This document shows, in pieces, positions 15,501-23,259 of a stretch of DNA of 57,055 nt. Positions within the stretch are counted from its first letter, which is position 1; each line of letters begins with the position of its first letter. A program made the position numbers and the translations under genes. The notes under the pieces are model-generated. The model worked only from the letters and a program-made list of their open reading frames with translations, was not told the origin of the DNA and ran no database searches. This DNA comes from Planctomycetota bacterium (GTDB taxonomy: Bacteria > Planctomycetota > Phycisphaerae > Sedimentisphaerales > Anaerobacaceae), in assembly GCA_019456145.1 (NCBI GenBank), contig VRUL01000033.1, positions 1 through 57,055 of the forward strand. The letters run 5' to 3'.

Positions 15501-16385
15501 GAGATTAAATATTTACGCGGTCCTCAAGCCATAAAGAGCGAGGACACATTTCTCATCGGCTATGTGCTCTTTGATATGAAGAAAGGCCATGCTGAAGTCA
15601 ACGTCGTCGAAGAATGTCAGCGATATCTTAAATATCAAGAGCAAACATTTAGTAGTGCTTTTGAAGATGCATCCCAAAAAGCCGCAAAACAAGACCGCAC
15701 CCTTACCGAGCAGGAAATCGACGCTCTGCCCGGACTAAACCTCAGAGGCACCAGTTATGTCTTTGCCGGCAGCTACGAAAATCAGATTCGAGCAGCCAAG
15801 ACACTTTCGGTGGTCATACCATTGGCCCTTTTTATCATATTTTTGATTCTGTATTTTCAGTTTAAGTCCGTAATAACGAGCTTCCTCGTATTTACAGGAA
15901 TAATTGTTGCGTGGTCGGGCGGATTCCTGATGATATGGCTGTACGGTCAGGAATGGTTCCTTGATTTTGGCGTATTCGGAGTAAATATGCGGGATCTGTT
16001 CGATGTTCATACGATTAATATGAGCGTTGCCATCTGGGTGGGTTTTCTCGCGCTGTTCGGGATAGCTTCGGACGACGGTGTTGTGATGTGTACGTACCTG
16101 GAGCAGACATTTCGTGGAAAGCGGATGGAGAGTAAAGATGAGGTGCATAAGGCCGTGATTGCCGCCGGCGCGCGGAGGATTCGACCGTGTCTTATGACAA
16201 CGGCTACAACGGTACTGGCGCTTATTCCGGTGCTTACATCGACAGGGCGCGGCTCCGATATTATGGTGCCTATGGCGATACCGTCGTTTGGGGGGATGAC
16301 GATTGAAATACTCACGATGCTCGTTGTGCCGGTCCTGTACTGTGCTATCAAGGAGCTTGGGGTCAAATCTTCTGCAAGAAGATAA
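12531..16385 (+). CDS. Heavy-metal efflux RND pump (CusA/CzcA family), oversized
   Basis: 1284 aa, well above the ~1040-1050 usual for CusA/CzcA. The HME-RND signature with the proton-relay acid is IAIGTMVDMGIIICENIL (Asp near residue 439). DAIPDIGENQQIV and the periplasmic domains are conserved. Extra sequence lies at about 528-643, between helices 6 and 7, with several additional hydrophobic spans (GGLLIAAAILAAFWLAWWIG, LLPLIASAAAVALVGIILA and others); at about 780-845; and in the second half near 1035-1085. It drives proton-coupled export of Cu(I)/Ag(I) or divalent metals across both membranes with the preceding adaptor and duct. Specificity cannot be fixed by eye. The neighbouring CPMHP and YHS proteins favour monovalent copper or silver. 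Confidence 0.9.
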   Translation: MDGPIGQKQSLVDKVIRFCLENKLVVGLLVIMFIVWGLLVAPFDWNIWDLPRNPVPVDAIPDIGENQQIVFTKWMGRSPQDVEDQITYPLTVSLLGIPGVKTIRSQSMFGFSSIYIIFEEKIDFYWSRSRVLEKLSSLPAGSLPTEVQPALGPDATALGQIFWYTLEGRDKQGNPTGGWDLDELRTIQDWYVRYALLSAEGISEVASVGGFVKEYQIDVDPDAMRAYKVGLDDIFKAVKASNIDVGARTIEINKVEYVIRGLGFIEDLSDIERSVIKVNENVPIYIKDVANVSFGPALRRGALDKGGAEAVGGVVVVRYGYNPLQAIKNVKDKIEEISPGLHKKTLPDGTVSQVTIVPFYDRTGLIYETLGTLNTALTEEILVTIIVVIVLVVHLRSSVLISGLLPLAVLMCFIAMKNFGVDANIVALSGIAIAIGTMVDMGIIICENILKHLDEAGPDDDKLEVVYKAASEVGGAVLTAVSTTIVSFLPVFTMTGAEGKLFKPLAFTKTFALISSVIVALTIIPPAAHILFTRKAALKNLMRYILGGLLIAAAILAAFWLAWWIGVLIGAIGLYHLSRDYIPKKMNSLLPLIASAAAVALVGIILARHWLPLGADKGMVRNLVFVVLLIGGLLSFFRVFQKFYPRILGWCLRHKLIFLSIPSVLVVLALMVWLGFGSVFFFVPEKLRSNKLWFAAVHSFPGLGKEFMPPLDEGSYLLMPITMPHASIGECLDVLQKQDIALQSIPEVDSVVGKIGRVESPLDPAPISMIETVINYKPEYIINKDGHRVRFRYDKKAEDFVYDQNGELIPDRRGRTFRQWREHIKSPDDIWDEIVKAAEIPGSTSASKLQPIKARIVMLQSGMRAPMGVKVKGPDLETIDKVGLEIERFLKEVPSVKPAAVIADRIVGKPYLEIDIDRDAIARYGIMIRQVQDVIEVAIGGRRITTTVEGRERFGVRVRYVRELRDQIETLGKILVPAAGGAQIPLIQLSEIKYLRGPQAIKSEDTFLIGYVLFDMKKGHAEVNVVEECQRYLKYQEQTFSSAFEDASQKAAKQDRTLTEQEIDALPGLNLRGTSYVFAGSYENQIRAAKTLSVVIPLALFIIFLILYFQFKSVITSFLVFTGIIVAWSGGFLMIWLYGQEWFLDFGVFGVNMRDLFDVHTINMSVAIWVGFLALFGIASDDGVVMCTYLEQTFRGKRMESKDEVHKAVIAAGARRIRPCLMTTATTVLALIPVLTSTGRGSDIMVPMAIPSFGGMTIEILTMLVVPVLYCAIKELGVKSSARR

Positions 16386-16392
16386 TCCGGCA

Positions 16393-16446
16393 TTGTTAGG
16401 GGCGACCCCCTGTGGTCGCCTTGGGCAGGCTTGGGCCTGCCCCTAC
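16393..16446. repeat. Cruciform repeat between convergent genes
   Basis: Outer arms TAGGGGC and GCCCCTA enclose two hairpins: GGCGACC-CCCTGT-GGTCGCC and GCAGGC-TTGG-GCCTGC. It lies between the 3' ends of the pump gene (+) and the FG-GAP/DUF1080 gene (-), where it could also stop transcription in both directions, though no T run follows. A partial relative (GTAGGGGCGACCCCATGTGG) is at 47046. Confidence 0.6.
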
Positions 16447-16460
16447 AGATTCGGGCATGT

Positions 16461-18227
16461 CTACCTGGCTTTCTGGAGGAGCTTGATTCGAATATTGCGG
16501 TACCAGACGTTGGCGCCGTGGTCCTGGAATCCGATATGTCCCCGACGTTTGAAATCCTTAAGAGGAGTGCTAAACTTGTTCTTTGAGCCGTCGGGTTCGG
16601 GATTTTTATGTGACTGTGTCCATCGGTTCAGGTCCATATCGATAATCTGCTCTCCGTTGAGGACGATGTTGATTTTGTTGTCCATTGCGGTGATGGTTAC
16701 GTGGTTCCACTGTCCGTCCCTGGTCATTTCCCTGGTAGGGGCCAGGGCATCGTAAATCGCGCCACAGCTATGCTTAGTTGGTTTATTTACGCGCTTATAC
16801 ACCTGCATTTCGATCCCGGTCTGTACCGGATCCCCCGGGTCGTCGGTGCGGAAGAAGACGCCGCTGTTACCTTCGGTTTTGAATTCGAGGTCGAGGACGA
16901 AATCGCCGAAACGTTCCCTGGTCCAAATCATGCCGGCCCCGGGCTTTCGGACGAGCGCGCGGTTTTCGGCTACCCATTTTTCAGAAGGCTTGCCGCCGTC
17001 GGCGTTTTGGAAGCCGGTGAGGTCTTCGCCGTTGAAGAGATTCCGCCATCCTGCACCTGAGTTCAGCAAGACATCGATACGTGGGGTTTTGTGGTTGTAG
17101 GGCTTTAGCAGGATGTCGAGGTCGCCATCGCCGTCCAGGTCACCGAGCTTGCCCTCGTGAATGCCCTGGCCGTGTGAAGCAACCGTTTCCCTGAATTTTC
17201 CTTTTCCATCGCCATACCAGATATAAATTTTTGCATTGTCCCCGGCACCGGGATTACCCATTTCACCGATAAAGATGTCGAGGTTCCCATCACTGTCAAC
17301 ATCTCTTATCTCGCACGTATGGCCGTGAGTAACGTGACGGAGCTTATGAACTTTCCACTCATTGCCGTTCCATTGATACCACTTGGCATCTCCATTCATA
17401 TCGCCCGGGCTAAAGACGACTTCGGGTCGGCCTCCTTTTACCAATTGGCCGACGGCGCATTGTGTGAACGCCATTTCACCATCGATAACGTTTTCCCTGT
17501 AATTTGTGCCGGAAGTGTGCTTAAACCATCGGCCTCCACCAACAATGTCAAGTTTGCCGTCCAGGTCGATATCGGCGGGGATTGTGGGGAAGCCTTCCCG
17601 TTCTCGCCCGGATGACCAGGAGTAAATCTTAGTGTATGGCCAGGGCTGGGTTAATTTGGGGTCTGACGGAATCTCAAAGAGAAGCAAACTTTTCGCTCCC
17701 TGGTTCCACGAGACCAACTCGGTGTCCCCATCGCCGTCGAAGTCTGCGAAAGTCTGGTCGTGATGCTTGCGAGCACCGGAGTTTTTAATAAAACGTCTTT
17801 TCCAGGGCTTTTTGAAATTCGGATATGGATTCTCCCACCACCAAACAGCATTGCCGCTGGCATCCTGACCGAAGACAATATCGAGGTCACCATCGCGGTC
17901 TATGTCGCAGAAATCGCCGCCCGCCTCTGGATTTAGCCGAGTGTTGTCAATGACGAATTTGTCCCACCCACGGCCGTTGTACTTGTACCACACCACCGAC
18001 GGTGTTCTGGTCCGCTCGCCGATGACAAAGTCATCAATGCCATCCTTATCGATATCGAGGACGAGACAACATGTCTGCTGTTTACCCTCGCTGGGAGCGG
18101 GCATATCGCCGGTTGTGCTGCTTTTGCGCGTCCAGGTAACATCACCAACCACCGCGGCTGATCCAAAAGTAAGAATCAGCAGGAAAACTAATGCCATTTC
18201 AACTGTCTTATTTTTTGTGTTTTTCAT
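16461..18227 (-). CDS. Secreted FG-GAP/VCBS-repeat and DUF1080 hydrolase protein
   Basis: 588 aa with a signal peptide (cleavage near AAVVGDVTW). Residues about 40-385 hold FG-GAP/VCBS repeats with calcium-loop motifs of the DxDxDG type: DIDKDGIDD, DIDRDGDLD, DFDGDGDTE, DIDLDGKLD, DVDSDGNLD and DLDGDGDLD. The C-terminal ~190 residues (GWRNLFNGEDLTGF, GNSGVFFRTDDPGD, NHVTITAMDNKINIVLNGE, HIGFQDHG) form a DUF1080 domain, now called the 3-keto-disaccharide hydrolase family, with a concanavalin-like fold. It is probably an extracellular or periplasmic glycan-processing protein. The start has GGAGG nine bases upstream. It is convergent with the pump gene and unrelated to it functionally. Confidence 0.88.
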   Translation of the reverse strand: MKNTKNKTVEMALVFLLILTFGSAAVVGDVTWTRKSSTTGDMPAPSEGKQQTCCLVLDIDKDGIDDFVIGERTRTPSVVWYKYNGRGWDKFVIDNTRLNPEAGGDFCDIDRDGDLDIVFGQDASGNAVWWWENPYPNFKKPWKRRFIKNSGARKHHDQTFADFDGDGDTELVSWNQGAKSLLLFEIPSDPKLTQPWPYTKIYSWSSGREREGFPTIPADIDLDGKLDIVGGGRWFKHTSGTNYRENVIDGEMAFTQCAVGQLVKGGRPEVVFSPGDMNGDAKWYQWNGNEWKVHKLRHVTHGHTCEIRDVDSDGNLDIFIGEMGNPGAGDNAKIYIWYGDGKGKFRETVASHGQGIHEGKLGDLDGDGDLDILLKPYNHKTPRIDVLLNSGAGWRNLFNGEDLTGFQNADGGKPSEKWVAENRALVRKPGAGMIWTRERFGDFVLDLEFKTEGNSGVFFRTDDPGDPVQTGIEMQVYKRVNKPTKHSCGAIYDALAPTREMTRDGQWNHVTITAMDNKINIVLNGEQIIDMDLNRWTQSHKNPEPDGSKNKFSTPLKDFKRRGHIGFQDHGANVWYRNIRIKLLQKAR

Positions 18228-18558
18228 AATCCGTATCCTCCGGAACAGGAATTTGTTTTAGTATGATGGCTTTATAATAAGGTGTAAGTTTACAAAAATC
18301 AATAAGTTTTTCGCAAATGGATTGCATCACCGCAGGCAATTCGGCCATAATTATTCAGACAAAGCCTGCTTCCTTGTTTAATGCCTGACTAATTACAGAA
18401 TAGATCTGTTAATTTTTAAAACCCATATTTGAAATTAAACTGTGGAAGCAATAAACCGACAAAGTGTTCCGGAAACCTGCCTTGGTTTATCCTGTATATG
18501 CAGTTGAGGCTCCCCATGCCCGACTCGCATTATCAGGCAAGTCTGGTCTTCTTTCGGG
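18228..18558. other. Intergenic gap, no feature recognised
   Basis: About 330 bp lie between the start of the FG-GAP gene and the end of the prepilin gene, both on the minus strand. An AT-rich stretch at 18260-18300 could hold the FG-GAP gene promoter, but no well-spaced -35/-10 pair was found. No repeat or RNA was recognised. Confidence 0.3.
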
Positions 18559-18975
18559 TTAATTCACCGACCAGGTGCCGTCTGCGGCGAATGTTCCCTT
18601 ACCCGGCGGACCTTCAGGATGACTGGAATTAACTTCAACAACACAACTCATCGGATCTGCAGTAACGTCTTTGAGTTTATAATCCTTTTGATAGAAATAT
18701 GAACCGGTAAGGTCTGAGCTGCTGAAGCCTAATTCCCTATACAAAGACGGCTTACTGAGCTTACCTTTCAGTCTGTTGTAGTTGTAATCAGATCCGTTTT
18801 CTACTATAAAGGCCCGGACCGCAGTCCTGATAGTGCCGGCAGTTCGGTTCGCCTCCGACCATTTTGCCGCATCAATTCGGCCTCGCATTATCGGAATAGC
18901 CACCGCAGCCATGATGCCGACGATGAAGATTACGATCATCAGCTCAATCAGGGTCATACCTCTTCGTTGTTCTAT
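18559..18975 (-). CDS. Type IV pilin-like prepilin with non-ATG start
   Basis: The protein has the prepilin N-terminus MTLIELMIVIFIVGIMAAVA, with Glu5 of the mature form, then a variable tail with SSDLTGSYFYQKDY and a C-terminal GTFAADGTWSVN. The first ATG (18957) would begin right at the cleavage point and leave no leader. Upstream in frame is EQRRG, a proper leader ending in Gly-1. AGGAGG (18983-18988) is ideally spaced (7 bases) for ATA at 18975, or ACG at 18978; both are rare start codons. I therefore place the start at 18975. It is a monocistronic pseudopilin-like protein, exported and cleaved by prepilin peptidase, with no assembly genes nearby. It could be a general-secretion pseudopilin or a cell-surface fibre subunit. 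Confidence 0.8.
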   Translation of the reverse strand: MEQRRGMTLIELMIVIFIVGIMAAVAIPIMRGRIDAAKWSEANRTAGTIRTAVRAFIVENGSDYNYNRLKGKLSKPSLYRELGFSSSDLTGSYFYQKDYKLKDVTADPMSCVVEVNSSHPEGPPGKGTFAADGTWSVN

Positions 18976-19397
18976 CGTTACTCCTCCTGAATGGAGCTTT
19001 ATAGTTGTACTTTGCCTGCTAACGCCGGCAGTATGCGTTTATCACACTCCTAATCGACTAAATTCGTTAGCTATATGAAAAAAAAGGCGATTTCTCTGAT
19101 TTATCTAACTTAGCAGGTCAAAAGGACCAAAAAGATGTATCAAAGCCTGCCATTTTTTTACCGCTTTACTCATTAAAGTATGGCTGACTCAATACTATCG
19201 AGTGAGAATACCCGGCTATAGCTTGAATTTACTATTAGCTAAGGGTAAAATATCCTATGCGATATCCTGTAAACGGGTACATAATCTTTTACATATGTAC
19301 TTTTTTATCACAGCGAATTTGGCACGGGCGGACGATTCATCGGCCGACCAGGACAACGAATATGAACCGTGTGCGTATTTGTAATGGAGGACTATAA
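18976..19397. other. Divergent intergenic region, prepilin/sulfatase
   Basis: The gap of 422 bp separates the minus-strand prepilin from the plus-strand sulfatase. A candidate sigma-70 promoter for the sulfatase is TTGAAT (19223-19228), a 17-bp spacer, and TAAAAT (19246-19251). A 60-codon GTG frame at 19202-19384 has no family resemblance and I do not call it a gene. Confidence 0.35.
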
Positions 19398-20843
19398 ATG
19401 GAAAGGCGTGATTTTATAAAAGCTGTCGGTTTTGGGGCAGCAAGTATGGCTTTATCCGGATGCACAAACGCCGCTCAACGGACGAGATCTGGAGCCAACA
19501 GGAAAAGGCCCAATATCGTTTATATCATAGCAGACGACCTCGGTTACGCAGAAGTAGGCTGTTATGGGCAGAAGAAGATTAAAACGCCCAATATCGATAA
19601 GCTGGCATCACAAGGGATGAAGTTTACACAGCACTACTCGGGCAACCCGGTGTGTGCGCCATCGCGCTGCGTTTTGATGACGGGAAAACACAGCGGCCAT
19701 GCCCAGGTGCGCGGTAACAAGCAGGTGGGCGGCGCCGAAGGTTGGAAACTGGGGGCTACGACAGGCGGGCAGTGGCCGCTGAAGGCCGGCACTGTCACTG
19801 TGGCCAGGATTCTCAAAGAGGCAGGCTACAGGACCGGAGCATTCGGGAAATGGGGGCTCGGACGAGTCGGCACCACGGGAGATCCGAACAAGCAGGGCTT
19901 TGACCATTTCTTCGGGTATAACTGTCAACGTCAGGCACATACGTATTATCCCAACCACCTTTGGCGGGACGGCAAAGTAGAATGGCTCGAAGCAAACAAG
20001 GACGGCAAAGAAGGGGCCTATTCACACGACCTTATAGCGGATGAAGCGCTGAAGTTTGTCAAGGCCAACAAGGATAGACCCTTCTTTCTTTATGTCCCCT
20101 TTACGATACCCCATGTTGCGCTGCAGGTCCCTGAAGACTCATTAGCTCAATACAAAGGCAAATGGCCCGACCCGCCATACACGGGGGACAAAGGATATTT
20201 CCCTCACCCCAATCCCAGGGCGTGCTATGCCGGGATGGTGACACGGATGGACAGGGACGTCGGACGAATCATGTCTTTATTAAAAGAATTGAATCTTGAA
20301 GATAATACTATTTTTATGTTTACAAGCGATAATGGCCCAACCTTCAACGGAGGATCGGATTCTGCCTTTTTTGAAAGTGCCCATCCTCTGCGGGGCCTAA
20401 AAGGCTCGGTTTATGAAGGCGGGATACGTGTGCCGTTTATCGTTCGCTGGCCGGATAAGGTCAAGGCCGGCAGCACGAGTGAGCACATTTGTGCTTTCTG
20501 GGACTTTTTGCCGACCTGCTGTGAGCTTATAGGCGTTGACGCTCCGCGTGATATAGATGGTATTTCGATGCTGCCGAGCTTTTTGGGAAAGCCGGGGAAG
20601 CAGAAAAAGCATAAGTATTTATACTGGGAATTACGCGGCCGGCAGGGAGTGCGTATGGGGCGTTGGAAGGCGGTTCGCATAAATCCGAACAAAAAAATTC
20701 AACTGTACGACCTGGATAAAGATATCGGTGAAAAGAACGACATAGCTAACGCGCATCCTAAAATCAAAGCAAGAATGGCTGAACTTATGAGGACAGGCAG
20801 AACCGAATCCGACGTGTTCCCCATGCCCAAACCGAAATCCTAA
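19398..20843 (+). CDS. Tat-exported lipoprotein sulfatase
   Basis: 481-aa sulfatase of the alkaline-phosphatase superfamily. The Tat signal is RRDFIK (residues 3-8), followed by a lipobox ALSGC (Cys22). The metal-binding start NIVYIIADDLGYAEVGCYG is intact. The formylglycine site is Cys86 in CAPSR, the C-x-P-S-R type matured by the anaerobic or aerobic maturase in trans. GKWGLG and FMFTSDNGP supply further active-site residues. It hydrolyses sulfate esters, probably on algal or host polysaccharides such as sulfated fucans, which fits the fucose genes nearby; that link is inference. A GGAGG site precedes the ATG. No maturase gene is in the window. Confidence 0.93.
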   Translation: MERRDFIKAVGFGAASMALSGCTNAAQRTRSGANRKRPNIVYIIADDLGYAEVGCYGQKKIKTPNIDKLASQGMKFTQHYSGNPVCAPSRCVLMTGKHSGHAQVRGNKQVGGAEGWKLGATTGGQWPLKAGTVTVARILKEAGYRTGAFGKWGLGRVGTTGDPNKQGFDHFFGYNCQRQAHTYYPNHLWRDGKVEWLEANKDGKEGAYSHDLIADEALKFVKANKDRPFFLYVPFTIPHVALQVPEDSLAQYKGKWPDPPYTGDKGYFPHPNPRACYAGMVTRMDRDVGRIMSLLKELNLEDNTIFMFTSDNGPTFNGGSDSAFFESAHPLRGLKGSVYEGGIRVPFIVRWPDKVKAGSTSEHICAFWDFLPTCCELIGVDAPRDIDGISMLPSFLGKPGKQKKHKYLYWELRGRQGVRMGRWKAVRINPNKKIQLYDLDKDIGEKNDIANAHPKIKARMAELMRTGRTESDVFPMPKPKS

Positions 20844-20928
20844 ACAACACAGGATACATCATGGAAATGGCTGATGCTTGGGGTACCTGTTTTGCCTTTG
20901 CAGCATCGGGGCTGTCTTAGGACAAAAC

Positions 20929-21384
20929 TTATATTTCCCTCTCACTCTGTTCAAAAGAATCAACTTCTGGCGATTCCATGTATGGTATACCTTTAAAATA
21001 TTTTTTTGCCTCCGTAGTGAAAAAAAGCAAATAAACGCTGATAATCGAAAATATAACACCTATAATTGTCGGCAGTCTTAATACTGATAAAACAAGACAC
21101 GTGACTCTCGCCCAATTCTTTCCTACATATAAACAAATTGCTATGAATAACCAAAAGAAACCGATTATTAAAGAAAGATAGGCAAGTTTTATATTTTCTT
21201 CAACAAAAACAAAATAAATACTGCTTAACAAGACTATTGATCCAAATATCATTTCAGACTTTTCAGCAATTTTTACGGATTTAGGTGGTTTTTCTTTTAA
21301 GGTTTTATCTATTATCGCTTGTATTACGTCATTCAATATTCCAGCAACAATAACTCCACCTATCATTCCCAGTATCCAATTCAT
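20929..21384 (-). CDS. Hypothetical four-helix membrane protein
   Basis: 151 aa with about four hydrophobic spans (roughly 1-22, 47-62, 67-90, 95-120), a short loop KTLKEKPPKSVKIAEKSE, and a charged tail (MESPEVDSFEQSEREI). No family is recognised. The gene is visibly more AT-rich than its neighbours, suggesting recent acquisition. AGGAAG lies 11 bases before the ATG. It stands alone between the sulfatase (convergent) and the iron alcohol dehydrogenase. Confidence 0.7.
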   Translation of the reverse strand: MNWILGMIGGVIVAGILNDVIQAIIDKTLKEKPPKSVKIAEKSEMIFGSIVLLSSIYFVFVEENIKLAYLSLIIGFFWLFIAICLYVGKNWARVTCLVLSVLRLPTIIGVIFSIISVYLLFFTTEAKKYFKGIPYMESPEVDSFEQSEREI

Positions 21385-21558
21385 TATCTTTTTTCACTTC
21401 CTGACTGTAGGAACCAATATATGAGGGCCGGGCTCTGTTCTTCGGATTACATGATTTCACCAAACGGCTCATAAGTGTAGTACTTAACCACATTGGCTGA
21501 AGTATCTACCATCTCTCGTCTTTCATATATTATCATTTTAACAAGAAACATGCTTTTT

Positions 21559-22713
21559 TTATTGGCTGTTTCTCAGGATTTTTATTAGTTCGTCGTCCGT
21601 CAAAATAATCGGGTTGCCTTTCATGCTGCTGGACTTTTTGGCCTTTGTCACTACCGTTGGGAAGTCCTTTTCTTTTAATCCGAACTGGGCCAGCGGAGGC
21701 ACGGTCAGGGCTTTGCAGAGATTTTGTATCCATTCGACACCATCTGCGGCTTGTGCCGAGACTTTGCCGGTCGAAATCCGGGCCACTTCATCATATCTGG
21801 CCAATGCCGGCGAGGAAGGTTCACGGCTCTGTAAGGCCCTGACATTAGCCTGGCAGACAAAGGGCAAAAGCCTTGCGCATATAACTCCGTGTGGCGCCGA
21901 AATCATACCGCCCAAAGGGCCTGCGAAACCATGGACCGCGCCCAGTTTAGCGTTAGCAAGGGCCAGGCCGCTAAAGAGAGACGCCAGTGCCATGTCCTCC
22001 CGGGCACCTGCGTCGCTGCCATCTTCGTAAGCCTTTTGCAGAGAACGCCCTGCCCGTTTGAGGCCCTGGAGACAGATACCGTCTGTCAGCGGGTTTGCTT
22101 TGTTTGAAACATAAGCTTCAATGAGCTGGGTGAGCGCGTCCAGGCCGGTGCTTGCGGTAATAGATCTCGGCATTGAATAAGTTAACGCAGGGTCAACCAC
22201 AGCCAACCGAGGCAGCATCAAGGGGCTTCTAATGCTCACCTTGACTTGATGTTCGGGAATGGCCAACACCGCATTACAAGTGACCTCAGCGCCGGTTCCG
22301 GCTGTAGTTGGAACCGCAATGTAAGGTGCGGGATTGGTTGTAATCGGTTTGCCGAGGCCGATGACCTCCAAATAATCTTGCAGCCGGCCGGTATTAGTCA
22401 GCATAGCTGCAATCACTTTGCCCGTGTCAATAGCGCTTCCGCCGCCAATGCCAATAACCAAATCACTTTCGGCCTGTCGGGCCTGTTTTACAGCTTCTGT
22501 TACTATAGCGGCTGTCGGCTCTGCCGGGACGTTAAAGGTGACATACTCAATTTCGTGCTTGTTCAATTGCTCGAGCAGCGGCTCTGCGCGTTCGAGGCTG
22601 CGGCCTGTAACAACAAAAGCGCGTTTTCCCATCCCGGCCGCTTCGGGTGCAACTTCGTCGATCGACCCTGGGCCAAAAATGATACGCGTTGCGGTGGCAA
22701 ATTCGAATCTCAT
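21559..22713 (-). CDS. Iron-containing alcohol dehydrogenase (lactaldehyde reductase-like)
   Basis: 384 aa, group III metal-dependent alcohol dehydrogenase. The N-terminal FEFATATRIIFGPGSI, the NAD-binding IGIGGGSAIDTGKVIAA (about 90-106) and the metal-site stretch GAVHGFAGPLGGMISAPHG (about 252-271) are canonical. Family members include FucO, which reduces L-lactaldehyde to 1,2-propanediol, the product expected downstream of fucose and rhamnose aldolases; maleylacetate reductase and others share the fold, so substrate is inferred from context. It follows the ABM-domain gene by 22 bp on the same strand, so the two are probably co-transcribed. Confidence 0.9.
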   Translation of the reverse strand: MRFEFATATRIIFGPGSIDEVAPEAAGMGKRAFVVTGRSLERAEPLLEQLNKHEIEYVTFNVPAEPTAAIVTEAVKQARQAESDLVIGIGGGSAIDTGKVIAAMLTNTGRLQDYLEVIGLGKPITTNPAPYIAVPTTAGTGAEVTCNAVLAIPEHQVKVSIRSPLMLPRLAVVDPALTYSMPRSITASTGLDALTQLIEAYVSNKANPLTDGICLQGLKRAGRSLQKAYEDGSDAGAREDMALASLFSGLALANAKLGAVHGFAGPLGGMISAPHGVICARLLPFVCQANVRALQSREPSSPALARYDEVARISTGKVSAQAADGVEWIQNLCKALTVPPLAQFGLKEKDFPTVVTKAKKSSSMKGNPIILTDDELIKILRNSQ

Positions 22714-22735
22714 AATTGCTCATACCTTGCTGCAA

Positions 22736-23044
22736 CTAATCCCAGCCATGCTCACCGGGAAAGAGATTAGTGAACTTAATACTTGTGCGTGGTTCGGCCA
22801 TCATATCAGCCACGCTATCGCGCCATTTCTGATAATGCACGGTTTCCTTGTGTTTAGCCGGGTCGTCGCTGGTGCGATAGACTTCAACCAGCACAAAGCG
22901 CGCAGGATCGTCCTGCTGCTGGATGATGTCAAATCGGGCAATACCCGGTTCCTGGACACTGTTGCGGGCATTTTCAAGTGTGGCGGCTTGAAAAGCTTCG
23001 ACCTGATCGCCCTTAACATGGACGAAAACATGGACTATAAACAT
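22736..23044 (-). CDS. ABM-family monooxygenase-like protein (LsrG-like)
   Basis: 102 aa, a single antibiotic-biosynthesis-monooxygenase dimeric alpha/beta-barrel domain. [29 protein letters not shown] and KETVHYQKW match the LsrG/YgiN group by memory. Those proteins isomerise or oxidise small keto compounds or quinols without cofactor. The distantly similar L-rhamnose mutarotase (RhaM) has a related fold, but its conserved motifs are not seen here, so mutarotase is less likely. It is paired with the iron alcohol dehydrogenase (22-bp gap). The start has AAGGAGG close upstream. Confidence 0.82.
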   Translation of the reverse strand: MFIVHVFVHVKGDQVEAFQAATLENARNSVQEPGIARFDIIQQQDDPARFVLVEVYRTSDDPAKHKETVHYQKWRDSVADMMAEPRTSIKFTNLFPGEHGWD

Positions 23045-23175
23045 AATATCCTCCTTACAGGTTTCTATATTTCAAGGGGAATTTTACCAAATATATCGGG
23101 TATAGACAAATGATTCATTATCCGCAGACCCAATACCCATCTATCACCAGCTTAGAGAAGCAGCAGGCAAACTAT

Positions 23176-23249
23176 GCTCCCCTGTCACGGGGACACCATC
23201 CCGCACTTAATCAGTGCAGTCTCACCCCTGACAGGTGCGGAACCGGAGC
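23176..23249. repeat. Long imperfect hairpin between genes
   Basis: Nested arms pair across the segment: GCTCC with GGAGC, CCTGTCA (23181) with TGACAGG (to 23235), GGGG with CCCC, and a central hairpin GCACT-TAATC-AGTGC. It lies downstream of the glycosyltransferase and upstream of the ABM gene. It may be an intergenic repeat of the REP type, a transcription attenuator or a structured RNA. Confidence 0.5.
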
Positions 23250-23259
23250 CCGGGAACAA

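Noticed and set aside
19202..19384. 60-codon GTG frame before the sulfatase
   Set aside because: No ribosome site, no family likeness, and it overlaps a promoter candidate.
22736..23044. L-rhamnose mutarotase (RhaM) for the ABM-like gene
   Set aside because: Similar size and fold, but its visible motifs match LsrG/ABM proteins instead.
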